Positions 46,907-56,476 of a DNA stretch of 64,000 bases are shown here, one piece after another. Source of the DNA: Ustilaginoidea virens (taxonomy: Eukaryota > Ascomycota > Sordariomycetes > Hypocreales > Clavicipitaceae). The notes under the pieces were generated by a model that saw only the letters and a program-made list of their open reading frames with translations, was not told the DNA's origin and searched no databases. The DNA is taken from contig NC_057319.1 of the NCBI RefSeq assembly GCF_000687475.1, positions 620,001-684,000 on the forward strand. Reading direction: 5' to 3'. Numbering within the stretch: position 1 is the first letter of the stretch; each line of letters starts with the position of its first letter. The position numbers and the translations under genes were made by a program.

Positions 46907-49009
46907 AATGTGAAGCCATCTCTTTCTTGTTGCAACCTTTTTCACATTTTTTTTTCGCTTTTTTTTTTTCGCTTTTTCACTTTTTTTTTTTTTTTTCTCC
47001 CTCTTTGTCCTCCTCTAAATCTGGGTCTCGGAAATGGGAATTCCGTTGTAATGAAGACTGGCGGGACACTGCGTCATGGTTGCTGGCTTGGCTTGACAGT
47101 ATATGATGGTTACCGTGTTGAGTGACTTTGCGACTTTTGTTGTCGAATGATTCCCCCTTTGAAGAAAACTTTGCTACAAAAATAAGAGAAGGAGAGCGGG
47201 GGGTCCCAGTTGGCGTCTGGTTGGTTTGGTATTGATCCCTGCGCCGGCGGCCCTGTGAACAACGGCGAGGGTGTAGCTGTGATCAAATGCGATGCACAAG
47301 AGTCGGTCCGGTCCATCTGGCGGTGCCGCTTGGTACTTGTTCTGCTGGACTTTGGGACTGTGCAGGTGGTGTGCGATGAAGCGAGGCTCCAGGACGACAT
47401 TGCTGCTGGGAGTAACAGCGCAGAGGACGTTGGACCTGTTGACATGGTAGGCAGAATGTACCAGACATGTACCGGACCGCACCGGGTTTCTTTTCTTTCC
47501 AAGCATGTATGTACCTTGTACTGTAAGCTTGTCTGAGTCGGTCTCGGTCTCGAGCACGACGCCGTCATTTAGGCACCTAGTTATGCGCAGGCCCTTGGCA
47601 ATTCCTCTTGCTGGCTTGTACGACTTCTCATCATTGATACAGGCAATTTGTATGTATAGCATCTGAGCATTGTTACAGCGGCCTGGAGCTATCCGCCGAT
47701 TTTTCTTTCTTCTTTTTGCCACGTACCTCCCTACCCTACGCACCTAGAGGAAGAAGCATTCTTATACGCGCCGCGCTGCGCCGTAGCCACGTTGCACGTT
47801 GGAGACACGGAAGCACCGGTCCCTCGGGCCGGCTATTGGCGTTTTCCTTCGGATAAGTAGCCGTCTGGTCTGTCTGGCTGCGCTACGAGAGCGGCCGGCC
47901 GGCCGGCATTCCCCCATCCCGCCTGAGAAAAAAGGCCTCTGCTGAGCTGTAGGCTCCTTTGATCTTTGCCCGTCGAGCTTGGCTGGAGGAGCCGGAAACA
48001 TGCAGTGGCTGAAGGGGGGACCTGGTCCCCGTCGAGGATGCCATCAACGAGGCAAAGAAGGCGCTCGACAAGGCGTCCCAAGAGTGAAGGGATTGCTTCT
48101 GCTGGCCATTCTTGTCGCTTTCAAGACGTGCTCCGTGAGGGAGGGGTGGCGAGAGCTGATGCGGTGCTTTTTTGCCTCGGACACGGGGGGGAAAACGTGT
48201 TCCCCTCCGTTCTTGAACATTGCAGGTCGGGGGTCTTGAACAAGAGCGGGAAATGCCAAGGGCGACATGGATGCTCACCAGCCAAGGGCTTGAGCGAGAG
48301 CCCCGTCATGAACCCTCCCAGGTACTAGGTACTGCGTACTCCGTACTCTGTTCCGAGAGGTAGTTCAGTTCCCATTGACGCAAAACACACAAAACATGCT
48401 CGTGGTGGCGCGCCGTGCACAGTACAGCCGGTTGAAAGCAAGGCATAATGGCTGCTGCGTGGCGTCACGTGGCACCCCAACCAGACTGACTTCTTCCTTG
48501 TACTCCGTGCTCCGTACTCGACGTACATCGTACTATGTACTGCCCTGCGCCCCGCCCCGCCAATGACTCTTGCCCTTCTCCTACATCCATCACTGCTGGG
48601 GTCCGTCCCATCCCAGTTGGACCCCCTCGCAAAGTTCACTTTGGTTGTGGCCTTGTCCATCCATACCATTCCCTACTCTTGTCTCTCCTGTTTCTTCTCT
48701 TCCTTCCTCTCCCCTTTGTCTATTTAAAGTCGTGAGCCGCGTGGCCAGGGACCTGAACGCCGCTCTTCACCCCGAGAATCTCCGTCCTAGTACAGGGAGT
48801 AAAGGGCAAGCAACCTCCCGGAACGCGAATCGGTTGCCGCGCCCTTTCCATGCTCGGCTTGGAGGAACGCTTGACCGTGGCCATCGGAACAAAGGACCAG
48901 GCGGGAAACCGTCATCCCTTTGCAGTTGTTCCTCCCTCATAGTATGCTCTCTTTGGCTGCCATATTCTCCCCGCCGATTTCCCTCGTGCCGGCATCCGAC
49001 CGGCCAGCC
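46907..49009. other. Intergenic region between the Crp1-like gene and RNF10
   Basis: 2.1 kb. Starts with long T-rich runs (46946-46996), likely the 3' end of the previous gene. A TACTCCGTA element lies at 48337, with a degenerate pair at 48501. A coding-like but frame-broken short stretch lies at 48000-48087. A pyrimidine-rich stretch at 48,660-48,725 probably belongs to the RNF10 promoter or leader. Confidence 0.5.
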
Positions 49010-51025
49010 ATGATTTCATCCAACGCTGGCGCAGGCAAGAGCCTTTCCACGCCGCCGATTCATTCATCTCAGACGCAGGGCGGCCCGGCAACCTCGAATC
49101 TCGAATCCTTCCGTCGGCCGAGCCAATCCAATCCGTCGTCGTCTTCTTCCCCCTCTTCGCAACCTGCTCCGCGGAAAGGGCAAGCTTCCCGGAAGCAGCA
49201 CAAGAACCAGCGGCGGCCCACCATCCCCGACCAGAGGGTGAACGGCAATCCCGACGAGGACGATGCCATGGCGGAGCTTCGAGCAGTCCGAAATCCATCG
49301 AGCAGGAGGGGCCAAACCTCCATCACCCATCTCCTAAACTACACCACGTCTCGGCCGTTTCAGGACCATAGCTACGGCTACGACCCGAGGCCGCACCGCC
49401 GAAATTATGCCACTTGGGGCCTGGGGTCCGGCCACCACGCGGCCGACAAGTCGAGATACGTCCACTCAAACTACCGATTCGTAGTTTCTCCGGAAGGACT
49501 CTACACTAAACATGAAGCGGATGCCGACACCTTGCTGGATTGGAACAATGTCCTGCAAATCATTGCCTCGTCCGTATCTCAGGCGGCTTCTTGCCCCATC
49601 TGCCTTTCGGAACCTGCGGCTCCGCGCATGGCCAAGTGCGGCCACATCTTTTGCCTGCCCTGCGTGATGCGCTTCATGAACTCCAGCAGCGACGACGACG
49701 ACGACAACGCCAAGCCAGGAAGGGGGGCTCGATGGAAGAAATGCCCCATTTGCGAGGACACCATCCATCTCCACGAGGTCCGGCCCGTGCGCTTCTACGC
49801 CGGACAGGAGAGCCCTCTCCCCCGAGTGGGCGACGACGTGGTCCTGCGGTTAATGGCGAGAAAGGCCGACTCCGCTCTGGCTTTGCCGCGCGAAGGCGGT
49901 GCCGAGGTGCTCAACTCGGGTGATGATGTACCCTGGCACTACGCAGCCAATGTCTTGGATTACGCCAGAATCATGAAGGGAACCCCACAGTACATGGCCG
50001 TTCAGTACGACGAAGAGATCGTGTCCTTGTTGAAGCAAGAGAAGGAGGACGAGGCTCTATTTGGCCAGGACTCGGAATGGAGTCAAAAGGCTGTCCGGGC
50101 TATCCGCTCGGCCAAGGACAAGACCGACGCCTTGAAATGCCCAGCCACTGGTGACTCTGCGTCTATTATGGCAGGCATCAAGCCGTCTACGCACTCGGAT
50201 CTCTTCTTTTACAGCTCCCACCCGCATTTGTATTTGTCGCCGCTTGACATTAGGATTCTCAAGGCCAAGTACGGGTCCTTTGCAGCATTCCCATCCACTC
50301 TGCTTCCGCGCATCGAGCACATCTCTACCGGCCATGTGGTGGATGAGTTTCTTCGTAAGCGTACAAGGTACCTCGCACACCTGCCGCAAGGGTGCATCAT
50401 TAACTTCCTGGAGTGTGATTGGACCGACATCGTGCCGTCCGAAATCCTGGCCACGTTCGCTGCCGAGATTGAGAAGCGGAGGAAGAGGAACCGTGAGAAG
50501 GCGGCTCAGGAGGAGCGCGAGCGTCTGCAGTCGGAACGGCTGGAGGCTCTTGCCCTGAGAGGCGCCATCGGAATCACGACACGTCGACATGTCGTGCTGG
50601 AGAATTTGGACCAAGACGACCCGCCAGTGCTCAATCTTTCAGAATTCCAGCCGTTGACAGCCCATTCTGGGGCCACCCCGCCAGATCCGAGGCTGGGATT
50701 TGAGACCCTGGCGTCCATGTCAACCAGCCCGTCGACGCAGCGCACAGTCTGGGGAACCCGGGTGATACCGCCGTCTCCGCAGCTCGAGCCCACCGAGGCG
50801 GCGCCCATCGACGATGGCTGGCTCAAGGACGAGGAATTCCTGGGAACTGCTGAGCTGGCGTTGCAGATTGAAGCCATCGATGCTATGGAGGGCGAGAAAC
50901 CCTGCTCAAGCACCGGTGCAGCTGTCCAGGATGCTACCACGAGCGGAGTCGGTGGAGGCAGGAAGGCGAAGAAGAAGAAGCAAAAGATTACCCTGATGAG
51001 TACTGTCGGGCGGAGAGGCACATGA
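49010..51025 (+). CDS. RING finger protein, RNF10/Mag2 type
   Basis: 671 residues, single exon, from ATG 49010 (MISSNAGAGKS); an in-frame ATG at 48944 would add 22 residues. The first 130 residues are Ser/Pro/Gln-rich. RNYATWGL and SNYRFVV precede a C3HC4 RING with Cys195, 198, 210, His212, Cys215, 218, 245 and 248 (CPICLS, CGHIFCLPC, CPICED). A poly-Asp segment (SSSDDDDDNAK) interrupts the RING between the second and third zinc-ligand pairs. The C-terminal half includes RNF10 family blocks (YFYSSHPHLYLSPLD-like at about 415, FLECDW) and a coiled coil (EIEKRRKRNREKAAQEE). RNF10 and yeast Mag2 are ubiquitin ligases acting on 40S proteins of stalled ribosomes, which is the likely role. Confidence 0.9.
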   Translation: MISSNAGAGKSLSTPPIHSSQTQGGPATSNLESFRRPSQSNPSSSSSPSSQPAPRKGQASRKQHKNQRRPTIPDQRVNGNPDEDDAMAELRAVRNPSSRRGQTSITHLLNYTTSRPFQDHSYGYDPRPHRRNYATWGLGSGHHAADKSRYVHSNYRFVVSPEGLYTKHEADADTLLDWNNVLQIIASSVSQAASCPICLSEPAAPRMAKCGHIFCLPCVMRFMNSSSDDDDDNAKPGRGARWKKCPICEDTIHLHEVRPVRFYAGQESPLPRVGDDVVLRLMARKADSALALPREGGAEVLNSGDDVPWHYAANVLDYARIMKGTPQYMAVQYDEEIVSLLKQEKEDEALFGQDSEWSQKAVRAIRSAKDKTDALKCPATGDSASIMAGIKPSTHSDLFFYSSHPHLYLSPLDIRILKAKYGSFAAFPSTLLPRIEHISTGHVVDEFLRKRTRYLAHLPQGCIINFLECDWTDIVPSEILATFAAEIEKRRKRNREKAAQEERERLQSERLEALALRGAIGITTRRHVVLENLDQDDPPVLNLSEFQPLTAHSGATPPDPRLGFETLASMSTSPSTQRTVWGTRVIPPSPQLEPTEAAPIDDGWLKDEEFLGTAELALQIEAIDAMEGEKPCSSTGAAVQDATTSGVGGGRKAKKKKQKITLMSTVGRRGT

Positions 51026-51802
51026 CGGGTATTTCTGGAATGGATTTGTCGCTGCAGAAGTTTTTTTTTATTTGCAAAATGTGGCGTTATCGACCAGCGG
51101 CGCAAGGGGTCCCATGATATTATCTGGCGTTTTTTTTTGCCCCCTTTTTTTTTTCTTCCCCCTTCCCGGAGCGTCACTCTGCAGATTCTACAGCATGGGT
51201 TGTAATATCTTTTTTTTTTAATATTTTTACCTGACGAGATGAGGCTTTGGTTTCTCGATTCACTCTTCGTTGACCACTGCCTTCGTATGTCAGCCAGGCT
51301 GTTGATGCATTTTGGCCGAATACATTCGCGTCCAATAGCATAGCAAGACTTTTAAAAAGACGGAAGATGGCTAGCTGTGTTTTTACTTGTGACCATGATA
51401 TCTTTGGCTCGTCTCGTTGTTCCACCAGTTATGGTCCTGAAACGGATCAATCACTGACTCCTCGACCGAGATATTGACTGCAGCGTCCTTTTAGTCAGGT
51501 CTACTTCGCCGACCCTTTAGCTCACCTGCCACATCGAGACAAGATATCCATCTTGCTGCACCAAAAGTGTGACGCCACACAATGTGTGACTTTATCGGGT
51601 ATTTCAGTATATACTGCGATACATCTTTTTCAAAGAAACCTCCAGTCGAGGTTAAAAGCGGGGCGGCTGCCAGGCGGTGAACCCGTTTTTTTTTTTTTTT
51701 TTCCCTGGTGGCAGAATACCACTTCGCAGTCAAATCAACACCGCGCCTGCAGCCACGAAGCAGAAATCCTCCGGCCAAGCAAACTTGCCGCCCTCACGTA
51801 CC
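51026..51802. other. Intergenic region upstream of MPP10
   Basis: 777 bp. T-rich runs follow the RNF10 stop (51060-51070, 51130-51155, 51210-51230). A 16-nt T-run lies at 51687-51702, about 100 nt before the MPP10 ATG. No gene seen. Confidence 0.55.
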
Positions 51803-54163
51803 ATGGCGCCGGCCACATCGCCGACTCTCACGTCGACGTCCCACACCCTCAGCGGCCAGGCCGTCATGGCGCCCGCGTCGCTCGCAGACGCCGATGCGGC
51901 CTCGGCCGGCGACGCGGCTGCCTTCCTGGCCAGCCTGCTGCCGGAGAACCGGCACGAGTACCTGGAACCGAGCCTGGCCATGTCCAGCGAAGCGCTGAGC
52001 ATTGCGAAGGATACGCTGGAGGCCTTTGCCGCGCAGGTCGGCGAGACGCAGCAGCAACGGCTGAAGGAGAGCAGGAAGAGAAAGCGGAGCGGGGGGAAGG
52101 GCGTGGTGGCGGAGGGCGACGTGCTGAGACTGCGCAAGCTGTATGTTGACGGGTTTGAGACCGGGCAGGTGTGGCAGCAGGCCAAGAGGATAATCGGTGG
52201 TGTGTTGGGGTTGGCGGAGGGGTTGGTGGATGAGTTGGAGGAGCGCGGCGAGGTGCTTGCGGAGGGGGCTGGGGAGGGGCCTGGGGTTGTGACGTTTGGG
52301 GAAGATGGGTTTGAGGTGGGCGAGGACGAGGACGAGGATGAAGATGAGGATGATGAGATCGAGGATGAGGGTGAGGATGATGAGATCGAGGATGAAGAAG
52401 AGGACGAGGACGAGCATGTTGGCAACGCCTCGGCAGATGTGAGTAGGGGCGAGGACAAAGGTGAAGAAGAAGAAGAAGAAGAAGAAGAAGAAGAAGAAGA
52501 AGCGCATCTCGAAAACGATCTCCAAGGGGAGGAACTTGAAGAGGATCCCCAACCTGCGACAGACGACGACGACCAAGGTCAGGACGAAGCCGGCGAACTC
52601 GTGCAAGACCCCGACGGCCTCAACGACGGCTTCTTCTCCATTGACGAGTTCAACAAGCAGACCCAATGGTTCGAGGACCAGGACGCCAGGGGCGATCCAG
52701 CCACCGACCAAGCCAGCGACGACGAGGACATAGACTGGGGCGCCGACCCCCTTGCCGCCCCCAAGAACGACGCGAAACCGTCAAACAAGCAAAAAGCGCG
52801 CGGCGCCACTCCCGCAGACGACGAGGACGAGGACGAGGACGAGGAAGACGGCCCTACTTTTGGAGACATGGCTCTCGACGCTCCCGAAGGTGCCAGCGAC
52901 GGCGAGGACATGGACCTCGACGGCGGTGTCGACGGGGACCAGGAGAGCGGCTCCAACGCCAACGAGATATACTACAAGGATTTCTTCGCGCCTCCTCCCA
53001 GAAAGAGCAAGCCCGGCAAGCCGGCCAAGAAAAGCGCTGTCCGGTTCCTGGAGCCCGAGATGCCGAGCAAGGCGGAGACGGAGCGGGCCATGGCAGACGT
53101 CAAGCGCGACCTCTTCGACGACGAGTCGGACAAGGACGGCTCCGAGGACGATGCCCTGTCGGACGCGTCGGCCGGCGACCCAAAATCCAGGCGGTCCGCG
53201 CACGAGCGGCGGCAGGCACGGCTCGCCGAGGAGATCCGCAAGCTCGAGGCCGCGTCGGTGGCCAAGCGCGAGTGGACGCTCTCCGGCGAGGCTGCCGCCG
53301 CCGACCGCCCCGCCAACTCGCTCCTCGAGCAGGACCTGGACTTTGAGCACGTCGGCAAGCCGGTGCCCGTCATCACGCCCGAGGTCACGGAGGGCATCGA
53401 GGACCTCGTCAAGAGGCGCATCCTGGCCCAGCAGTTTGACGAGGTGCTCCGCCGACGGCCCGACGCGGACGCCCTCGGCCCCAGCGCGCGCCGCGGCCTC
53501 GCCCCAGTCGACGACGCCAAGGCCACCAAGGGCCTGGCCGAGCTCTACGAGGAAGAGCACGTCAAGAGGGCCGACCCGGACGCCGCCCACGCCGGCCAGC
53601 CGGACGAGAACCTCCGCAAGGAGGAGGCGCAGGTCGAGGCCATGTGGAAGGACGTGTGCGGGCGCCTCGACGCCCTTTCCAGCTGGCACTTCAAGCCCAA
53701 GCCCGCCGCGCCGGCCATCAGCATCGTCTCCGACGTCGCGGCCGTCAGCATGGAGGACGCGCAGCCAACCACCGCCCAGGGCGTCGGCGGCGGCGGCGGC
53801 GGCGGCGGCGGATCCTCCCGCATGGCCCCGCAGGAGATTTACCAGGCGGGCGCGGAGGGAGACCCGGTGGCCCAGGGAGAAGTCGTCACCAGGGCCGGCC
53901 TGCCCGTCGCCCGGGACGAGATGTCCCGCGAGGACAAGACGCGTCGCCGCAGACGCCACAAGGAGCGCCTCCGCAAGGCCGGCGGCGCCGATGCCCACAA
54001 CGGCGCCAAGCTGGGGACCAGGGCCAAGATGCAGCGGGACACCATGGCCGAGCTCAAAAAGGGCGGCGTCAAGGTCATCAACAGGAAGGGAGAAATCACC
54101 GACATGGAGGGGAAAAAGGCAAAGGCTGCAAAGGGGGCGACTGGCGGCAGCTTCAAGCTCTAG
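51803..54163 (+). CDS. MPP10: U3 snoRNP protein Mpp10
   Basis: 786 residues, no introns, start at MAPATSPTLT. Mpp10 is a core component of the SSU processome, with Imp3 and Imp4 on U3 snoRNA, needed for 18S rRNA processing in the nucleolus. The first 140 residues are a helical domain. Very acidic stretches follow (about 170-290, including a GAA-encoded poly-Glu run, and 345-420 with ADDEDEDEDEED). Family signatures include DGFFSIDEFNKQT, the IYYKDFFAPPP block (about 390), HVGKPVPVITPEV, SSWHFKPKP with APQEIY, and the basic C-terminal DKTRRRRRHKERLRK. A GGC-encoded poly-Gly run lies near residue 665. Its 3' end faces the NASP gene, 462 bp away. Confidence 0.95.
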   Translation: MAPATSPTLTSTSHTLSGQAVMAPASLADADAASAGDAAAFLASLLPENRHEYLEPSLAMSSEALSIAKDTLEAFAAQVGETQQQRLKESRKRKRSGGKGVVAEGDVLRLRKLYVDGFETGQVWQQAKRIIGGVLGLAEGLVDELEERGEVLAEGAGEGPGVVTFGEDGFEVGEDEDEDEDEDDEIEDEGEDDEIEDEEEDEDEHVGNASADVSRGEDKGEEEEEEEEEEEEEAHLENDLQGEELEEDPQPATDDDDQGQDEAGELVQDPDGLNDGFFSIDEFNKQTQWFEDQDARGDPATDQASDDEDIDWGADPLAAPKNDAKPSNKQKARGATPADDEDEDEDEEDGPTFGDMALDAPEGASDGEDMDLDGGVDGDQESGSNANEIYYKDFFAPPPRKSKPGKPAKKSAVRFLEPEMPSKAETERAMADVKRDLFDDESDKDGSEDDALSDASAGDPKSRRSAHERRQARLAEEIRKLEAASVAKREWTLSGEAAAADRPANSLLEQDLDFEHVGKPVPVITPEVTEGIEDLVKRRILAQQFDEVLRRRPDADALGPSARRGLAPVDDAKATKGLAELYEEEHVKRADPDAAHAGQPDENLRKEEAQVEAMWKDVCGRLDALSSWHFKPKPAAPAISIVSDVAAVSMEDAQPTTAQGVGGGGGGGGGSSRMAPQEIYQAGAEGDPVAQGEVVTRAGLPVARDEMSREDKTRRRRRHKERLRKAGGADAHNGAKLGTRAKMQRDTMAELKKGGVKVINRKGEITDMEGKKAKAAKGATGGSFKL

Positions 54164-54539
54164 GCTGGCCCTCGGCGACGGGGAAGAGCTGTTTAGATCG
54201 CATGGCATTGGGACGTGGCGTTTTGGTTTGGGGGATAGATTGCATGCAAAAAATGTTGTATTTTTCAGCAGCCGAGGAAAAGGAGCCGCGAAGCACACAA
54301 TGTAAGCAGTTATTCAACATGCAGTGACGCAAGAATCAAGGACAATCCCGTTTTCTTTTTTTTCTGCTTCTTCTTCTTTCTTTTCTTCTTGTCTTTCCTT
54401 CTCGTCTTCTCGTCTTCTCCCTCCTTTTGTGCCTGTACATATGGATTGGAACCAGCCCCAATTCTGCCTTTGCCCCTTTTCTCCCTGGCCCGAGCCGAAA
54501 ACAGAAATAACAAGCCTTGAGACGCCTTGCAAGCCTTGC

Positions 54540-54571
<32 letters not shown>

Positions 54572-54625
54572 AAGAAACAGCCGCGCAGCCCTCTCCGTGC
54601 ATCGACGATTTTGTATGCGCGCATG
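54164..54625. other. Convergent 3' region with (ACA)n repeat
   Basis: 462 bp between stop codons of MPP10 (+) and the NASP-like gene (-). Holds an (ACA)n microsatellite at 54539-54570 and a T/C-rich run at 54355-54420. No gene seen. Confidence 0.7.
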
Positions 54626-56476
54626 CTACTCTTTCGCCTTGTCCGAAGCTGTCGCTGGCTCCGACTCGTCCACCTTGGGCTTCTTGGGCGACTCGGCCGC
54701 ATCCGGAGAGTCGTCGCCGGCTTTCCTCTTGCCGTTCGCCGCGGGCGCAGCCAAGCCGGGTGTAGGGGTCTGATCACCCCCCGCGGGCTTCTTCTTGCGC
54801 ACCAGGCCCGTCAGGTCGGTCGCCGTCTTCTTGGCTTCTTCGACGCGGGCCAGCGTGTCGGCCGAGGATGCGCCCAGGGCGCCAAAGATGCCGCCTAGGA
54901 CGTTGGCCTGGGGCCCGAGAAGACCAGCCGCGTCGATTGGATCCTTTCGCAGATCGACCAGCTGCAGGTGATTAGCGGCGGCGGGAAAGAAAAAAGAAGA
55001 AGAAAGAAAAAGAAGGAAAAGAAGACGAAGACGAAGACGAAGACGAAGAGTGGGCAGACTGGTAGGGTAGAGGACGTACTCGTTGTTCCATGTCGGCGAC
55101 GACTTCCTTCATATCGGCTATGGCCTTGCGGGCCAGTTCGTTGTCCTCGGGGGAGGCCATGGTGGCGACTTCGACTTCCTTGTTTTGCATCTTGAGCTTG
55201 AAGCTCTTGATGGCGAGCTCCATCTCCTTGATGGCTTCGTCGCGGAGGCCCTGGTCCATTGCCTCGCGCTTGGTGTTTTGGCCGTCGTCGCTGGACATGG
55301 TTACCGAGGCGAACTCCAGGGCGAGAGAGAGCTTGTAGTGCGCCTCGGCGATGATTTCCGAGTCCTCGGGGTACAGTTGGAGCTTGTAGTTGAGGGAGGT
55401 GCGGCCGTCTTCGATGGCGTTGAGGTATCTGTCCGGGTTAGATGCATGTTTGTTCCGCGGGGGTTGGGGGAGGGGAGGACAGAGGGTTACCTCTCGTTTT
55501 CCAAGGAAATCTCGGCCAGACAGTCGTGTGTATCCGCCAGGCGCTCCTTGATGTGCCTGACTGCGGGGGAGTCGGTAGCAACTTGTTTGCCCTTTGCCGC
55601 TTCGTCATCCTGGCTGTGCAAGTGGTCCAATTGCTTCTGGTAGCAAACGCGAGCGAGGTCGAGGATTTCAAATGCCGTGGCAAGGTCGTCCTCCTGCTCC
55701 TCCTCTGCCGCTTCTTCCTCCTGCTAAGGCGCGGGTTTAGCACCAATCCTAACGCCGTCTCCAAGAAGGAGTTTCCAAGAAGGAGAAGGAGAAAAAAAAA
55801 AGAACATAAAGGGCGGAAAGGAAGGCAGAAAAGAGAAAAAAAAAGCAAACTCATTTCCAGCACATACCTCATCTGATGAGTCGTCGAAATTCTCATCGCC
55901 AGTAAACTGAAACAGCAGCTTCTTCTCATCACGCACGCCCTCGCTGGTGCCCTCGCTGGCGCCCTTGCTCCCGGCATCCTTTGACTGTTGAGCAGGAATA
56001 GCCAAGCCGTCTTGCGTCTCCTTCTGCGCCTCCGTCTCTCCGGCGCGCGCGGCAGCAGCAGCAGCGGAGTTGGCGCTGGCGCTGGCGCTGGCGCTTTTTG
56101 GGAAACCCGCCGTCTTCTTGTCCTTGCTGTCGGCGGCAGCGGGGCCGCCGAGCACGTCGCTTTTGCTCTGCCCGACCTTGAAAAGACTGCGGCCGTAGTG
56201 GAAGAGAATTTCGGCGTTTTCGGGAGCGGTCTCGCCGTTCAGCTCGGCCTGGAGGACGCTCGCGCGGGAAAAGATGTCGGTGGCATCTTCGTACTGCCTT
56301 TGCGCGTATAGCGCGGTGCCTTTGGCGCTCAGGTCGGCGAGCGAGACCCGTATGGACTTGGGATCTTCGTCGCGGGAGAGGGGCGTGGCGACGTCGTCGC
56401 TGGCGGCTGGGGTGCCCTCGGTGGCGGTGGGCGAGCCTTGGCCGGCAGGCTGCGTCTCTGGCGCGTGTTCAGACAT
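54626..56476 (-). CDS. NASP/Hif1/Sim3-type histone H3-H4 chaperone (SHNi-TPR)
   Basis: 507 residues in four exons on the minus strand: 56476-55868, 55720-55491, 55428-55080, 54961-54626. TPR1 (ADLSAKGTALYAQRQYEDAT) is followed by a low-complexity Ala/Ser/Lys segment. An acidic stretch at the start of exon 2 (EEEAAEEEQEDD) interrupts TPR2, the arrangement typical of SHNi-TPR histone chaperones. Exon 3 carries AEAHYKLSLALEFAS, the family signature block. The C-terminus has nuclear localisation-type motifs (NGKRKAGDD, SPKKPKVDE). These proteins hold H3-H4 or CENP-A-H4 dimers before chromatin assembly. Introns are 147, 62 and 118 nt; the last contains a GAAGAC repeat (55021-55049, plus strand). 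Exon lengths sum to a multiple of three. Confidence 0.93.

Noticed and set aside
47174..47743. 189-codon minus-strand frame between the Crp1-like gene and RNF10
   Set aside because: No domain, poor codon pattern and C-terminal Leu run; kept as non-coding although I cannot exclude a species-specific gene.
52781..54298. 505-codon minus-strand open frame opposite MPP10
   Set aside because: Shadow of high-GC coding sequence on the other strand; MPP10 has family motifs and the antisense frame has none.
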